Assembly: GCF_022513565.1 (NCBI RefSeq)
Contig: NZ_JAKWBE010000005.1
Location: 62,001 to 126,000, forward strand
DNA length: 64,000 nt
Origin: Streptomyces gilvus
Lineage (GTDB): Bacteria; Actinomycetota; Actinomycetes; Streptomycetales; Streptomycetaceae
Direction of reading: 5' to 3'
Of this stretch, positions 7,702 through 16,695 are shown in pieces. Numbering within the stretch: position 1 is the stretch's first letter; each line of letters opens with the position of its first letter. Made by a program: the position numbers and the translations under genes. The notes below the pieces were generated by a model. It was not told the DNA's origin, did no database searches, and saw only the letters and a program-made list of their open reading frames with translations.

Positions 7702-9644
7702 ATCGTCCGCCCCCGCCCGTCCGGCACCCCGGACTTCCGGAAGAAGTAGCTGTTGATCTGGTCGCGCCACTCGCGGGCGCTGCGGAGCTGCTCCTCGTAC
7801 CGCTCCGCCACCCGCGCATGGCGCTCCGGAGCGACGACGTCCGCGAGCGAGGCCCACACCTTCCGCGCCCGCTCCACCTCCTCCACGCCCTCGAAGTGCG
7901 TGTCGTAGATGTGCTGGATCACGGTCCTGCCGCTCTTCAGGACATGTCCGTACGGCACATGGTGGAAGAACAGCAGCAGTTCGTCCGGGCAGCTCTCCGG
8001 CGACTCGTACACCTCCGCCCACGGCTTGGCGTACTGCCCCGCGTACCCCGTGCCGGTGGCGCGGCTGCGGTCCACGCCGACCCCGTCGCGGTCGGCGAAG
8101 TGGTAGGTGCCCCAGGGGCTGTACTCGTAGCCGTCCACGCTCGGCCCGTAGTGGTGGCCGGGCTGCACCATGAAGCCGACCCCCAGCGGGGCCGTGTACT
8201 TCTCGTACGTCCGCCACGAACCGTCGAGCACGGAGCGCAGCCCGTCGGCCAGCCGCCCGGGGGCACCGGGGAAGGTGAGCCCGATCCACTCGTCGAGGAT
8301 GCCGCCCGGATCCGCGTCCGGCCGCCAGGCCAGCCGCCCGAAGGTGTAGAGGTTGGCCTGGGCGAGGGGGTGCCCGGTCCAGAAGGGGTCGTCGCCGGCG
8401 TTGGACACGGCCACGAGCTCCTCGAAGGGCAGCCCGTCCCGGGCGCCGAAGCGCAGTACCTCGCTCCACATCGGGCCGAGCCAGCAGACGTGGCGTTGCT
8501 GGCCGGTGTACTCCTGGGTGGCCTGCAGCTCCACGGCGAGAGCGGTGTGTGACATGGCACTGATCAGCGGCGACACCGGCTCCCGCACCTGGAAGTCCAT
8601 CGGCCCGTGCTTCACCTGCAGCACGGCGTTCGCCGCGAACTCCCCGTCCAGCGGCACGAAGTGGTCGTACGCGGCCCGCGCCCGGTCCGTCGCGCGGTCC
8701 CGCCAGTCCTGGCGGTGGTCGTAGACGAAGGCCCGCCAGTGGACCGTGCCGCCGTACGGCCGCAGAGCGGCGGCCAGCATGTTCGCGCCGTCCGCGTGAC
8801 TGCGGCCGTACGCGAAGGGACCCGGCTGCCCCTCCGAGTCGGCCTTCACGACGTAGCCGCCGAAGTCGGGGATCGCCTCGTACACCCGCGCGGTCGCCCC
8901 GGCCCACCACTCCCGCACGCCGTCGTCGAGGGGGTCGGCCGTCTCCCGCCCGCCGAGCACCATCGGCGCGGCGAACGTGACCGAGAGATGGGTGCGGATG
9001 CCGTACGGCCGCAACGCCCCCGCGATGTCCGCCACTTCACCGATCCGGTCGGTCAGCAGACGCGCCTCGGCCGCGTGCACGTTGACGTTGTTGACGGCCA
9101 CGGCGTTGATCCCGCAGGCCGCCAGCAGCCTGCCGTACGCCCGCACGCGCTCCAGGTCCCCGCGGGCCCGTCCGTCCGCCCAGAACAGCGAACCGCCGGC
9201 GTACCCCCGCTCGACCTGGCCCATGACCGGGTGCACGGCCACGTTGTCCCAGTGGTCCAGCATCCGCACCGCCAACGCGGGCCGATGTTCCCGGAGTTGG
9301 CGCTCGCCTTCGAACGCCGCCGCACCGAGCCGTACGACGTGGAAGAAGCCGTACAGCAGTCCGCGCCCGCCGGACGCCGTGACCGTCGTACGACCGTCAC
9401 GGCGTCCGAGCGTGAACGCCTCGCTCTCGTCGTCACCCGTCGACTCCAGCACCAGCTCCGGGTCCTTGGACACGAGAGCGCCGCCGAACCGGGCGCAGGC
9501 CTCGGCCGCTTCCGCGTGCACCGTCTCCACCAGCGGCCCCGATCCCCGGATCAGGATCCGCCGGCCGCCGAGCGCCCGGAACGCCTCCTCCGGCAGCCAG
9601 GCCGGATCGACACCCTCGGACAGGACGGGTACGGGAAGCGACAT
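7695..9644 (-). CDS. GH67 alpha-glucuronidase
   Basis: A 649-residue family 67 alpha-glucuronidase, which removes 4-O-methyl-glucuronic acid from the non-reducing end of xylo-oligosaccharides. The acid Glu271 lies in KADSEGQPGP, and the base pair is Asp350 (VKHGPMDFQ) and Glu378 (TQEYTGQQ); the 28-residue spacing of the last two equals that of the Cellvibrio enzyme as I remember it. It lacks a signal peptide, so it is intracellular and needs an importer, plausibly the LplABC-type one next door. The ATG at 9644 (MSLPVPVL) is chosen because family homology begins there, although the frame stays open upstream into the GH92 coding region. It lies 20 bp downstream of the GH92 gene on the same strand. 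Confidence 0.93.
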   Translation of the reverse strand: MSLPVPVLSEGVDPAWLPEEAFRALGGRRILIRGSGPLVETVHAEAAEACARFGGALVSKDPELVLESTGDDESEAFTLGRRDGRTTVTASGGRGLLYGFFHVVRLGAAAFEGERQLREHRPALAVRMLDHWDNVAVHPVMGQVERGYAGGSLFWADGRARGDLERVRAYGRLLAACGINAVAVNNVNVHAAEARLLTDRIGEVADIAGALRPYGIRTHLSVTFAAPMVLGGRETADPLDDGVREWWAGATARVYEAIPDFGGYVVKADSEGQPGPFAYGRSHADGANMLAAALRPYGGTVHWRAFVYDHRQDWRDRATDRARAAYDHFVPLDGEFAANAVLQVKHGPMDFQVREPVSPLISAMSHTALAVELQATQEYTGQQRHVCWLGPMWSEVLRFGARDGLPFEELVAVSNAGDDPFWTGHPLAQANLYTFGRLAWRPDADPGGILDEWIGLTFPGAPGRLADGLRSVLDGSWRTYEKYTAPLGVGFMVQPGHHYGPSVDGYEYSPWGTYHFADRDGVGVDRSRATGTGYAGQYAKPWAEVYESPESCPDELLLFFHHVPYGHVLKSGRTVIQHIYDTHFEGVEEVERARKVWASLADVVAPERHARVAERYEEQLRSAREWRDQINSYFFRKSGVPDGRGRTIY

Positions 9645-9664
9645 GAGACCCCCAACTCCATTGC

Positions 9665-12600
9665 TCAGGCGAGCAGTTCGACCTCCGACACGGTCGCCTG
9701 GCCGTCGAACACCAGACGGTACTTCCCGTACGTACCCGGGTTGCCCACGCTGAACGCCCGGGTCTGCCGGTCCCAGGTGAAGGACTCGCCGGACCGCTGG
9801 TCGAGCGTCTTCCACGTGGTGCCGTCGGCGGAGCCCTGGAGCGTCCAGCCGGTCGGCGCCTTGGTGTGGTCCCCCGAGGAGGTCAGCGTGTACTGAAGGC
9901 CCTTGACCGGACCGGAGACCGGCAGGTCCACGGAGGTCACGGTGGCGTCCGTCGCCGAGGTGTTGTCGAACAGCGGCCCGTCACCCTTCAGTACGTCCGC
10001 GCGAGGCGTCGCCACCTGGTCGCCCTGGGTGATGGACACCGGCCCCGCGTTCTTGCCGGAGCCCCAGCCCGAGGGCTTGGCCCCCATGTCGAACTCGATG
10101 ACCCCGCCCTTCGACAGCAGCGAGTGCGGCAGCGAAGTCGAGTTCCACGCACGGCCGTTGAAGCGCACGCCCTGGACGTAGACGTTCTTCTGGCTGTTCC
10201 TCGGCGCCTTGATCACCAGGTCCTGCCCGTTCTCCAGGTGCACCGTGGCCTTCTTGAACAGCGGGGAGCCGATGGTGTACTCGCCGCTGCCCATGACCAG
10301 CGGGTAGAAGCCGAGCGCGGAGAAGAGGTACCAGCCCGACTGCTCGCCGTTGTCCTCGTCGCCGTGGTAGCCCTGGCCGATCTCGCTGCCCACGTAGAGC
10401 CGGGACAGTATCTCGCGGACCTTCGCCTGCGTCTTCCACGGCTGGCCGGCCGCGTCGTACAGGTACGGGATGTGGTGCGCGGGCTGGTTGGACTGCCCGA
10501 GCATGCCCATCCGGGTGTCGCGGGCCTCGGTCATCTCGTGGATGACGCCGCCGTACGAGCCGGAGAAGCGCGGATCGGCCGTCTCCGGCGTGGAGAAGAA
10601 CGTGTCGAGCTTCTTCGCCAGCGCGTCCCGGCCGCCGTACAGGTTGGCCAGGCCCCGGGTGTCCTGCGGGACCGTGAAGGCGTACCCCCAGCCGTTGCTC
10701 TCGGTGTAGTCGTAGCCCCACACGCGCGGGTCGTACGTCGAGGCGTCCAGCCGCCAGTCGCCCCGGTCGTCCCGGCCCTGGAAGAAGTCGACCTGCTTGT
10801 CGTAGAGGTTGACGTAGTCCTGGGCGCGGTTGAGGAAGTACGCGGACTCCTCCTTGTAGCGCCTGTCACCCGTCTTCGCGTAGAGGGCCCGGCCCATCCG
10901 CGCGATGCCGTAGTCGTTGTTGTAGCCGTCCATCGCCCACGAGAAGCCCTCACCCGTGGAGGTGGTGGTGTAGCCGAGGAACGGGGAGGTGGCCATGCCC
11001 TTGCGGCCCACGCCCGACGTCGGCGGAACGACCGTCGCGTTCTTCACGGCCGCGTCGTAGGCCGCCTTCGCGTCGAACTTCACGCCCTTGACGTAGGCGT
11101 CCGCGAAGGCCACGTCCGAGGACGTGCCGGTCATCAGGTCCGCGTAGCCGGGGGAGGACCAACGGGCCGTCCAGCCGCCGTCCTTGTACTGCTGGACGAA
11201 CCCGTCCACCATCTCGCCCGCCTGACTGGGCGTCAGCAGCGAGTAGGCGGGCCAGGTCGTCCGATAGGTGTCCCAGAAGCCGTTGTTGACGTACACCTTC
11301 CCGTCGACGATCTTCGACCCGGTGTGGGTCGGGGTGTCCGCCCCGGGCATCGGGGAGAACGGCGAGGCGTACTGCTCCTTCGAACCCACCTTCTCGAAAC
11401 CGGAGTTGGGGTACAGGTACAGCCGGTACATGCTGGAGTACAGGGTGGTCAGCTGGTCGCTCGTCGCGCCCTCGACCTCCACCTTGCCCAGCAGCCCGTC
11501 CCAGGCCCGCTGGGCGTCCTTCTTGACCGTGTCGAAGGACGTGCCGTCCGGTATCTCCTGACGCAGGTTGTCCTTGGCCTGGTCGACGCTGATCAGCGAG
11601 GTGGCCAGCCGCAGGTTCACGGTGTGGTCGGAGCCCGCGTCGAAGCGCAGGTAGCCCTTGACGCCGCTCGCCGAGCCGTCCGTCACGGGCCTGTCGAAGA
11701 CGCCGTACACGAACAGCCGGGTGGCGCCGGTCGACAGCCCGGACTTGACGTCCGAGTAGCCGGTGACGACCCCGTTCGCCTTGTCGAGGGTGAGCCCCGC
11801 CTGCTCGGTGACGTTGTCGAAGACCACGCTCGCGTCGTCGCCCGGGTAGGTGAAGCGCAGGGCCGCCGCATGGTCGGTCGGGGCCATCTCGGCCTTCAGA
11901 CCGTTCTCGAAGCGCACCCCGTAGTAGTACGGCCGCGCGGTCTCGTTCTCGTGCCGGAACGCCAGCTCACGCGCCTCGCGGCCGGTGTCCGGAGTGCCGG
12001 CGGCCGCCGACGGCATCAGCTGGAAGGTCTGCCGGTCACCCATCCACGGGCTCGGCTCGTGGCTCGCGCTGAACGCCTGGATCGTCGGCAGGTTGTCGTC
12101 GTTGTTGGCCCGCGCGTAGTCGTACAGCCAGCTCAGCGAGGACGCGTTGGTCACCGGGGTCCAGAAGTTGAACCCGTGCGGCAGCGCGGTCGCGGGGAAG
12201 TTGTTGCCGCGCGAGAAGCCGCCGCTGGAGTTGGTGCCCCGGGTGGTCAGCACGTAGTCCGACAGATGCGCCTTCGGCTTCTCCTGCGCCACCGGCCTGA
12301 TCGCCAGGTCGTCCAGCCAGCCCCGGAACTTCGCCGGGCCCTTGGGGGAGTCGTACCCGATCAGGATCCGGTCGACGGTCTTCCCGGCCGCGACCGACCC
12401 GATCCTGGAGACCACGTTGTTCCACTGGTTGACGTACAGCACCTTCGACGCGCCCTGGCCCTGGGGACTGAGCGGGAAGCCGTGCTGGTCGGCGGCGCCC
12501 AGGTCGCTGAGGTAGGTGCCGTCGGTGAAGACCAGGTCGACGGAGACGTTCGTGGCGTCGTAGTCGCGGTCGCCGTCGGCCATCTGCGGATACAGCCGGT

Positions 12601-13465
12601 ACGACAGCTGGGTGTCCCGGTCGACCTTCACGTTCACGTCGAAGATCTTGTTGTACGAGTACGCCCGCCCGTCGGCCGTGTGCCGGCCGGCGTAGCGCAG
12701 CGCACGCTTTCCGGTGAACCCGGCGGCCGCCTTCGCGGTCGGCGACCCGGCGGGCCCGCGGTCGACCAGGGACAGCATGTCCTCGGGCACCGAGCCGCCG
12801 CTGCCGCCCGTGGAGAGCTGCAGGTCCGCCAGCTGCAGGATGTCGGCGCCGTTGTTCCTGGTGATGTCGAGCCGGAAGTGCGCGTACTCGGCCGGCGCCG
12901 CGAGGTCGTACTGCTTCGTCTGGAACCGCTCCGAGAAGGACTGACCGGAGCGGGTGTCGAGGGTCTTCCAGTCCTTGCCGTCCGTCGAGCCCTGCAGGGT
13001 CCAGTCCTGCGGGTCGCGCCCGGCCTCGTCATTGGCGGAGGTCAGCGCGTAGGTGGTGATCGCGTACGGCTTGTCGAGGTCGAACTCCACCCAGCCGGTG
13101 GGCGCGAAGGTCAGCCACTTGGTGCCGGACTCGCCGTCGACGAGGTTCTCCTTCACCTCGCCGCCGCCCGAGTTCTCGCTGCTGGCCCGGACGTCCGTGA
13201 CATGGTCGTTCACGTTCCCGGCGACACCGCTGCTGTAGCCGCCGTCGACGCCGGATGCCCGCTTGCTCCCGTCCGGCGCGGTGTCCACCGTGTTCAGCCA
13301 GGTCGGCGCCGGGTCTCCCGCCTCGAAGGAGGACGCGAACTCCCGGTCCGCCGCGGCCGGAGCCTCCGGCAGAGCGACCGCCGCCCCCTGCGACCCCACG
13401 GCCATGACAAAGGCGGCCGTGAGAACGACCGCCGTACCCCGCCTGTGCCGAGTTCTGTGTCTCAT
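9665..13465 (-). CDS. Secreted GH92 alpha-mannosidase with discoidin-type domains
   Basis: A 1266-residue exported enzyme. The signal peptide ends near residue 32 (AVALPEA). An F5/8 type C (discoidin, carbohydrate-binding) domain spans about residues 60-190, with a beta-rich spacer to about 390. The GH92 core (about 400-1150) contains the signature GDEDNGEQSGW with the probable acid Glu1037. A second, shorter F5/8 C-like segment closes the protein (about 1160-1266). GH92 enzymes are calcium-dependent exo-mannosidases, mostly alpha-1,2, acting on fungal mannan and N-glycans. A perfect palindromic operator-like site lies 27 bp upstream, so it is probably controlled separately from the xylan genes although alpha-glucuronidase follows on the same strand. 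Confidence 0.93.
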   Translation of the reverse strand: MRHRTRHRRGTAVVLTAAFVMAVGSQGAAVALPEAPAAADREFASSFEAGDPAPTWLNTVDTAPDGSKRASGVDGGYSSGVAGNVNDHVTDVRASSENSGGGEVKENLVDGESGTKWLTFAPTGWVEFDLDKPYAITTYALTSANDEAGRDPQDWTLQGSTDGKDWKTLDTRSGQSFSERFQTKQYDLAAPAEYAHFRLDITRNNGADILQLADLQLSTGGSGGSVPEDMLSLVDRGPAGSPTAKAAAGFTGKRALRYAGRHTADGRAYSYNKIFDVNVKVDRDTQLSYRLYPQMADGDRDYDATNVSVDLVFTDGTYLSDLGAADQHGFPLSPQGQGASKVLYVNQWNNVVSRIGSVAAGKTVDRILIGYDSPKGPAKFRGWLDDLAIRPVAQEKPKAHLSDYVLTTRGTNSSGGFSRGNNFPATALPHGFNFWTPVTNASSLSWLYDYARANNDDNLPTIQAFSASHEPSPWMGDRQTFQLMPSAAAGTPDTGREARELAFRHENETARPYYYGVRFENGLKAEMAPTDHAAALRFTYPGDDASVVFDNVTEQAGLTLDKANGVVTGYSDVKSGLSTGATRLFVYGVFDRPVTDGSASGVKGYLRFDAGSDHTVNLRLATSLISVDQAKDNLRQEIPDGTSFDTVKKDAQRAWDGLLGKVEVEGATSDQLTTLYSSMYRLYLYPNSGFEKVGSKEQYASPFSPMPGADTPTHTGSKIVDGKVYVNNGFWDTYRTTWPAYSLLTPSQAGEMVDGFVQQYKDGGWTARWSSPGYADLMTGTSSDVAFADAYVKGVKFDAKAAYDAAVKNATVVPPTSGVGRKGMATSPFLGYTTTSTGEGFSWAMDGYNNDYGIARMGRALYAKTGDRRYKEESAYFLNRAQDYVNLYDKQVDFFQGRDDRGDWRLDASTYDPRVWGYDYTESNGWGYAFTVPQDTRGLANLYGGRDALAKKLDTFFSTPETADPRFSGSYGGVIHEMTEARDTRMGMLGQSNQPAHHIPYLYDAAGQPWKTQAKVREILSRLYVGSEIGQGYHGDEDNGEQSGWYLFSALGFYPLVMGSGEYTIGSPLFKKATVHLENGQDLVIKAPRNSQKNVYVQGVRFNGRAWNSTSLPHSLLSKGGVIEFDMGAKPSGWGSGKNAGPVSITQGDQVATPRADVLKGDGPLFDNTSATDATVTSVDLPVSGPVKGLQYTLTSSGDHTKAPTGWTLQGSADGTTWKTLDQRSGESFTWDRQTRAFSVGNPGTYGKYRLVFDGQATVSEVELLA

Positions 13466-13491
13466 GGACCAGCACCCTCCCGCGCCATCTG

Positions 13492-13503
13492 GACAACGTT
13501 GTC
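13492..13503. promoter_or_regulatory. LacI-type palindromic operator before GH92
   Basis: GACAACGTTGTC is a perfect 12-bp palindrome with central CpG, the classic LacI/GalR-family architecture. It lies 27-38 bp upstream of the GH92 start, so a bound repressor would block the promoter or early transcript. It differs from the AGCGCT-centred sites at 1318 and 49806, so a different repressor is expected. Confidence 0.5.
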
Positions 13504-13693
13504 AACTTTGCTGCGCAGAGACCAGTAGTGGGTCAAGTGGTCTGTGCTGTCAAGGGTGTTGAGTGTGGCATTCAGGGCTTATGTCGCGGATTTTTCCGGC
13601 AAGCGGTACACAGGGCGCTCATATTTCCGGCAGGTCTCAACTCGGAAAAGACCGATGGCCAACCCTGCATTCGATCTTGCTCCGTCCGCGGGA

Positions 13694-13709
13694 AGTGGAC
13701 TATACCTGT
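13694..13709. promoter_or_regulatory. Possible DasR-type (dre-like) element
   Basis: AGTGGACTATACCTGT matches 12 of 16 positions of the DasR consensus ACTGGTCTAGACCAGT. DasR is the GntR-family regulator of N-acetylglucosamine and chitin genes, and the gene downstream on this strand is ngcE. The site is about 540 bp from the start codon, so its relevance is uncertain. Confidence 0.3.
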
Positions 13710-14134
13710 CGGCACTTCACACGATCGACACGGCATGATCCGTACGTCCTGCACGACCCTGCTTGACCTGACCGCGGTGCCCGGAGGATCCGGTTCACCG
13801 CCTGAGTCCTGGAGAAGGCGAGGACTGTGAGCGTGACTCCACCCAGGCGAGAACGCGCGGGCCACCTGCGGCGCCGGCCGAGCAGCGCCGTGGAGGGCCG
13901 GCCCGGCCCAGGTGAGGACGTTCAGCGCGCAGGTCATTTCCCCGAGCGCCTGTGTCTGTCGCGCCGTCGGACGGAGGGGGAACGTGCAGGCGCGGATCGT
14001 CGACAGCTGTGGGCGACCCGTACCCGATGCAGTCCGAGGCTCTGCGCGCCACCGGCGAATCCGCGAACCTTCCGGGCCCCAACCACGCGGCGACTCTTCG
14101 TACATCGCCGGCATGTCAACTACGCGGTTCCTGA

Positions 14135-14160
14135 CCACTTCACCCATGCGCGTGAAGTGG
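14135..14160. promoter_or_regulatory. Perfect inverted repeat upstream of ngcE
   Basis: CCACTTCAC (14135-14143) and GTGAAGTGG (14152-14160) form a perfect 9-bp inverted repeat around an 8-nt spacer, 85 bp before the ngcE ATG. It is suited to be a repressor operator (ROK or GntR type) or an mRNA leader hairpin. Its regulator is unknown. Confidence 0.45.
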
Positions 14161-14245
14161 CCGTCCCGGCTCCGTCCCGGGGCGTCCTCAGGGGCCCTCG
14201 ATTCCTCCACTGGCTGAAGCGGGCAGTTCCCTCGAAGGAGTTCTG

Positions 14246-15715
14246 ATGGGTTCCACGCACACCGAGAGCAACGGCACCGACGACCGCGACATGACCGGAG
14301 TCGGCCGCCGCGATCTGATCAAGCGATCGGCCGCGCTCGGCCTGATCTCCGTCCCCACGATGAGCTTTCTGTCGGCGTGTGCCAGCAGCGGCGGCGGCGA
14401 CAACGGAAGCAAGGCCAAGGCGGGCAAGAAGACCGCCAAGAACCCCCTCGGCGTCAACGAGACCGCGGGAATGGAGTTCGTGCTCTTCGACGGCGGCTTC
14501 GGCAAGGAGTACGCCCAGGACGCCGTGAAGATCTACGAGAAGAACTTCCCGAAGGTGAAGGTGAAGTTCTCCGCCACCCAGAAGATCCAGTCCACCCTTC
14601 AGCCCCGCTTCAACCAGGGAACACCGCCGGACCTCATCGACAACTCCGGCGCCGAGCAGATGGACATGGGCGTGCTGGTCGGCAAGAACCAGCTCGCCGA
14701 CCTCACCCCGCTGCTCGACGCCCCGTCCTACGACGACCCGAACAAGAAGGTCCGTGACACGCTGCGTCCCGGCATCGTGGAGATGGGTCAGTTCGACGGC
14801 AATCCGGTGTGGATCATGTACTACGCCTACACGGTGTACGGCGTCTGGTACTCGCAGAAGGCCCTGGACTCGCTCGACGCGGAGTACCCGAAGACGTGGG
14901 ACGAGATGCTCGCGGTGTGCGAGAAGGCCAAGAAGAAGGGCATGGCGGGCTGGACGTACGCGGGCAAGTACCCGTACTACATCCCGTTCTCGCTCTACCC
15001 GATGATCGGCAAGGTGGGTGGACGCGAGGTCCTCGACGCCATCGACAACCTTGAGCCGAACGCGTGGAAGCACCCGGCCGTCAAGGCGTGTTTCGACGCC
15101 TATTACGAGCTCTACAAGAAGGGTTACATCCTCCAGGGCACGCCGGGCCTGGACCACATCCAGTCGCAGACCGCGTGGGCCAAGGGCAAGGCGCTGTTCA
15201 TCCCGAACGGATCCTGGGTCGAGAACGAGTCGGCGAACGTCATTCCCTCCGACTTCAACCTGGCCGTCTCCGCGCCGACCGGCATCGACAGCTCCGACAA
15301 GATGCCGTTCGGGACGATCTGGGCCTCGGGTGGTGAGCCTTTCATCGTGCCGGCCAAGGCGAAGAACCCCGAGGGCGGCATGGAGCAACTGCGCATCATG
15401 CTCAGTGAGGCCTCCTCGAAGAACTTCACCACCAAGGTGAAGTCGCTGACCGCGTACAACGGCGGAACCACCGGGATCTCCCTGACACCGGGGCTCACGT
15501 CCGGTGTGGCGGCGCTGAAGCTGGCCGGACAGAACGTGCTCAATCCGCGCCTGCAGGACTGGTATGTACAGCTGCAGAAGGAGCAGATCGGTGTGGCGGG
15601 CCTCGGTGAGATGATGGCGGGCCGGGCCACCCCGGCGGAAACCATCAAGAAGATCCAGGGCTTTGCCGACGCGGCCGCCAAGGACACGTCGATCAAGCAC
15701 TACAAGCACCAGTGA
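14246..15715 (+). CDS. ngcE: N-acetylglucosamine/N,N'-diacetylchitobiose-binding lipoprotein NgcE
   Basis: A 489-residue extracellular sugar-binding lipoprotein. A twin-arginine motif (GRRDLIK, Arg21-Arg22) precedes a hydrophobic stretch and the lipobox LSAC with Cys45. The sequence, length and operon order (binding protein, two permeases, then a ROK regulator) match NgcE, which in S. olivaceoviridis binds GlcNAc and chitobiose; the S. coelicolor homologue was reported as a lower-affinity chitobiose binder. AAGGAG precedes the ATG. No ATPase gene is present, in line with use of the shared ATPase MsiK. The substrate assignment rests on family resemblance. Confidence 0.85.
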   Translation: MGSTHTESNGTDDRDMTGVGRRDLIKRSAALGLISVPTMSFLSACASSGGGDNGSKAKAGKKTAKNPLGVNETAGMEFVLFDGGFGKEYAQDAVKIYEKNFPKVKVKFSATQKIQSTLQPRFNQGTPPDLIDNSGAEQMDMGVLVGKNQLADLTPLLDAPSYDDPNKKVRDTLRPGIVEMGQFDGNPVWIMYYAYTVYGVWYSQKALDSLDAEYPKTWDEMLAVCEKAKKKGMAGWTYAGKYPYYIPFSLYPMIGKVGGREVLDAIDNLEPNAWKHPAVKACFDAYYELYKKGYILQGTPGLDHIQSQTAWAKGKALFIPNGSWVENESANVIPSDFNLAVSAPTGIDSSDKMPFGTIWASGGEPFIVPAKAKNPEGGMEQLRIMLSEASSKNFTTKVKSLTAYNGGTTGISLTPGLTSGVAALKLAGQNVLNPRLQDWYVQLQKEQIGVAGLGEMMAGRATPAETIKKIQGFADAAAKDTSIKHYKHQ

Positions 15716-15764
15716 GAGTCCGTCACCAGCGGCAGCACCCGCCCAGAGATCGGGGTAGGTAGTA

Positions 15765-16691
15765 ATGCAGCACGGCAAGTACCGGTTCATCGTGGGGTTC
15801 TTGGCGCTTCCCCTGGGCCTTTACGCGCTATTCGTCGTCTGGCCGTTCATCCAGTCCATCTACTACTCGTTCACGGACTGGACCGGTCTCAGCCCCGAAT
15901 TCAAAATGGTCGGCTTCGACAACTACAGAAGGATGTTCCACGACGAGATCTTCTGGAAATCGCTGGAACACAGCCTGCTGTTCGCGTTGGTGCTGCCGCT
16001 GGTGACGATCAGCCTGGCCCTGTTCTTCTCGTTCATGATCAACGTGGGCGGGCGGAGGAGGAAGGGCGGCCCGGCGATCTCCGGTGTCCGCGGGTCCTCT
16101 TTCTACAAGATCGTCTACTTCTTTCCGCAGGTGCTCTCGATCGCCATCGTCGCCTTGTTGTTCGCTTTCGCGTACAACCCGGACAGCGGCGCGATCAACT
16201 CGTTCCTGCGCGGCATCGGACTCGACAGCGTCCAGCCCCTGTGGCTGGGTGACCCGAGCCTGGCCCTGTGGTGCGTGATGGCGGTGCTCGTATGGTCCAC
16301 GGTCGGCTTCTTCGTGGTCCTCTTCTCCGCCGGCATGGCCTCCATCCCGGCGGACCTCTACGAGGCCGCGCTGCTGGACGGAGCGAATCGCATCAGCACG
16401 TTCTTCCGGATCACCCTGCCGCTGTTGTGGGACACCGTGCAGTCCGGCTGGGTCTACATGGGCATCCTGGCCCTGGGCGCCGAGTCGTTCGCGGTCGTGC
16501 AGATCATGACGACCGGACCCGGTGGTCCCGACTACTCGACCACCGTCATGGTCCTGTACGTGTACCAGAAGGCGTTCCGTGACGGGCAGGCCGCCTACGC
16601 GACCACCATCGGCGTCGCCCTGCTGGTCGTGACGCTGCTGTTCGCGGCGATCGTGATGAGGCTGGGCCGACGCGAGCGGTTGGAGTACTGA
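15765..16691 (+). CDS. ngcF: Chitobiose/GlcNAc ABC importer permease NgcF
   Basis: A 308-residue MalF-type permease with six membrane segments and an EAA loop YEAALLDGANRISTFFRI at about residues 200-217. It is second in the ngcEFG operon, 49 bp after ngcE and 4 bp before ngcG. It forms the membrane channel with NgcG. Confidence 0.88.
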   Translation: MQHGKYRFIVGFLALPLGLYALFVVWPFIQSIYYSFTDWTGLSPEFKMVGFDNYRRMFHDEIFWKSLEHSLLFALVLPLVTISLALFFSFMINVGGRRRKGGPAISGVRGSSFYKIVYFFPQVLSIAIVALLFAFAYNPDSGAINSFLRGIGLDSVQPLWLGDPSLALWCVMAVLVWSTVGFFVVLFSAGMASIPADLYEAALLDGANRISTFFRITLPLLWDTVQSGWVYMGILALGAESFAVVQIMTTGPGGPDYSTTVMVLYVYQKAFRDGQAAYATTIGVALLVVTLLFAAIVMRLGRRERLEY

Positions 16692-16695
16692 TCAG

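Larger units (their letters stand above)
13466..14245. other. 780-bp non-coding gap between GH92 and ngcE
   Basis: No convincing gene. It holds the GH92 operator, scattered half-sites (AGACCA at 13518 and TGGTCT at 13538), a DasR-like element at 13694, a weak transposase-like fragment on the minus strand (13935-13997) and a perfect inverted repeat at 14135-14160. Codon bias in all frames is poor compared with the flanking genes, so I read it as regulatory plus possibly decayed mobile DNA. Confidence 0.5.

Noticed and set aside
9866..13528. 1220-codon open frame antisense to the GH92 gene
   Set aside because: A typical high-GC shadow frame: Val/Arg/Gly-rich low-complexity protein without recognisable motifs, opposite a clear GH92 enzyme.
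13518..13543. AGACCA/TGGTCT half-sites as a second DasR operator
   Set aside because: The half-sites are 13 bp apart instead of abutting, so they do not form a dre-type site.
13572..14210. A 212-codon minus-strand gene in the ngcE upstream gap
   Set aside because: There is no ribosome-binding site, codon usage is unlike its neighbours, and similarity is limited to a possible 20-residue TnpB-like stretch.
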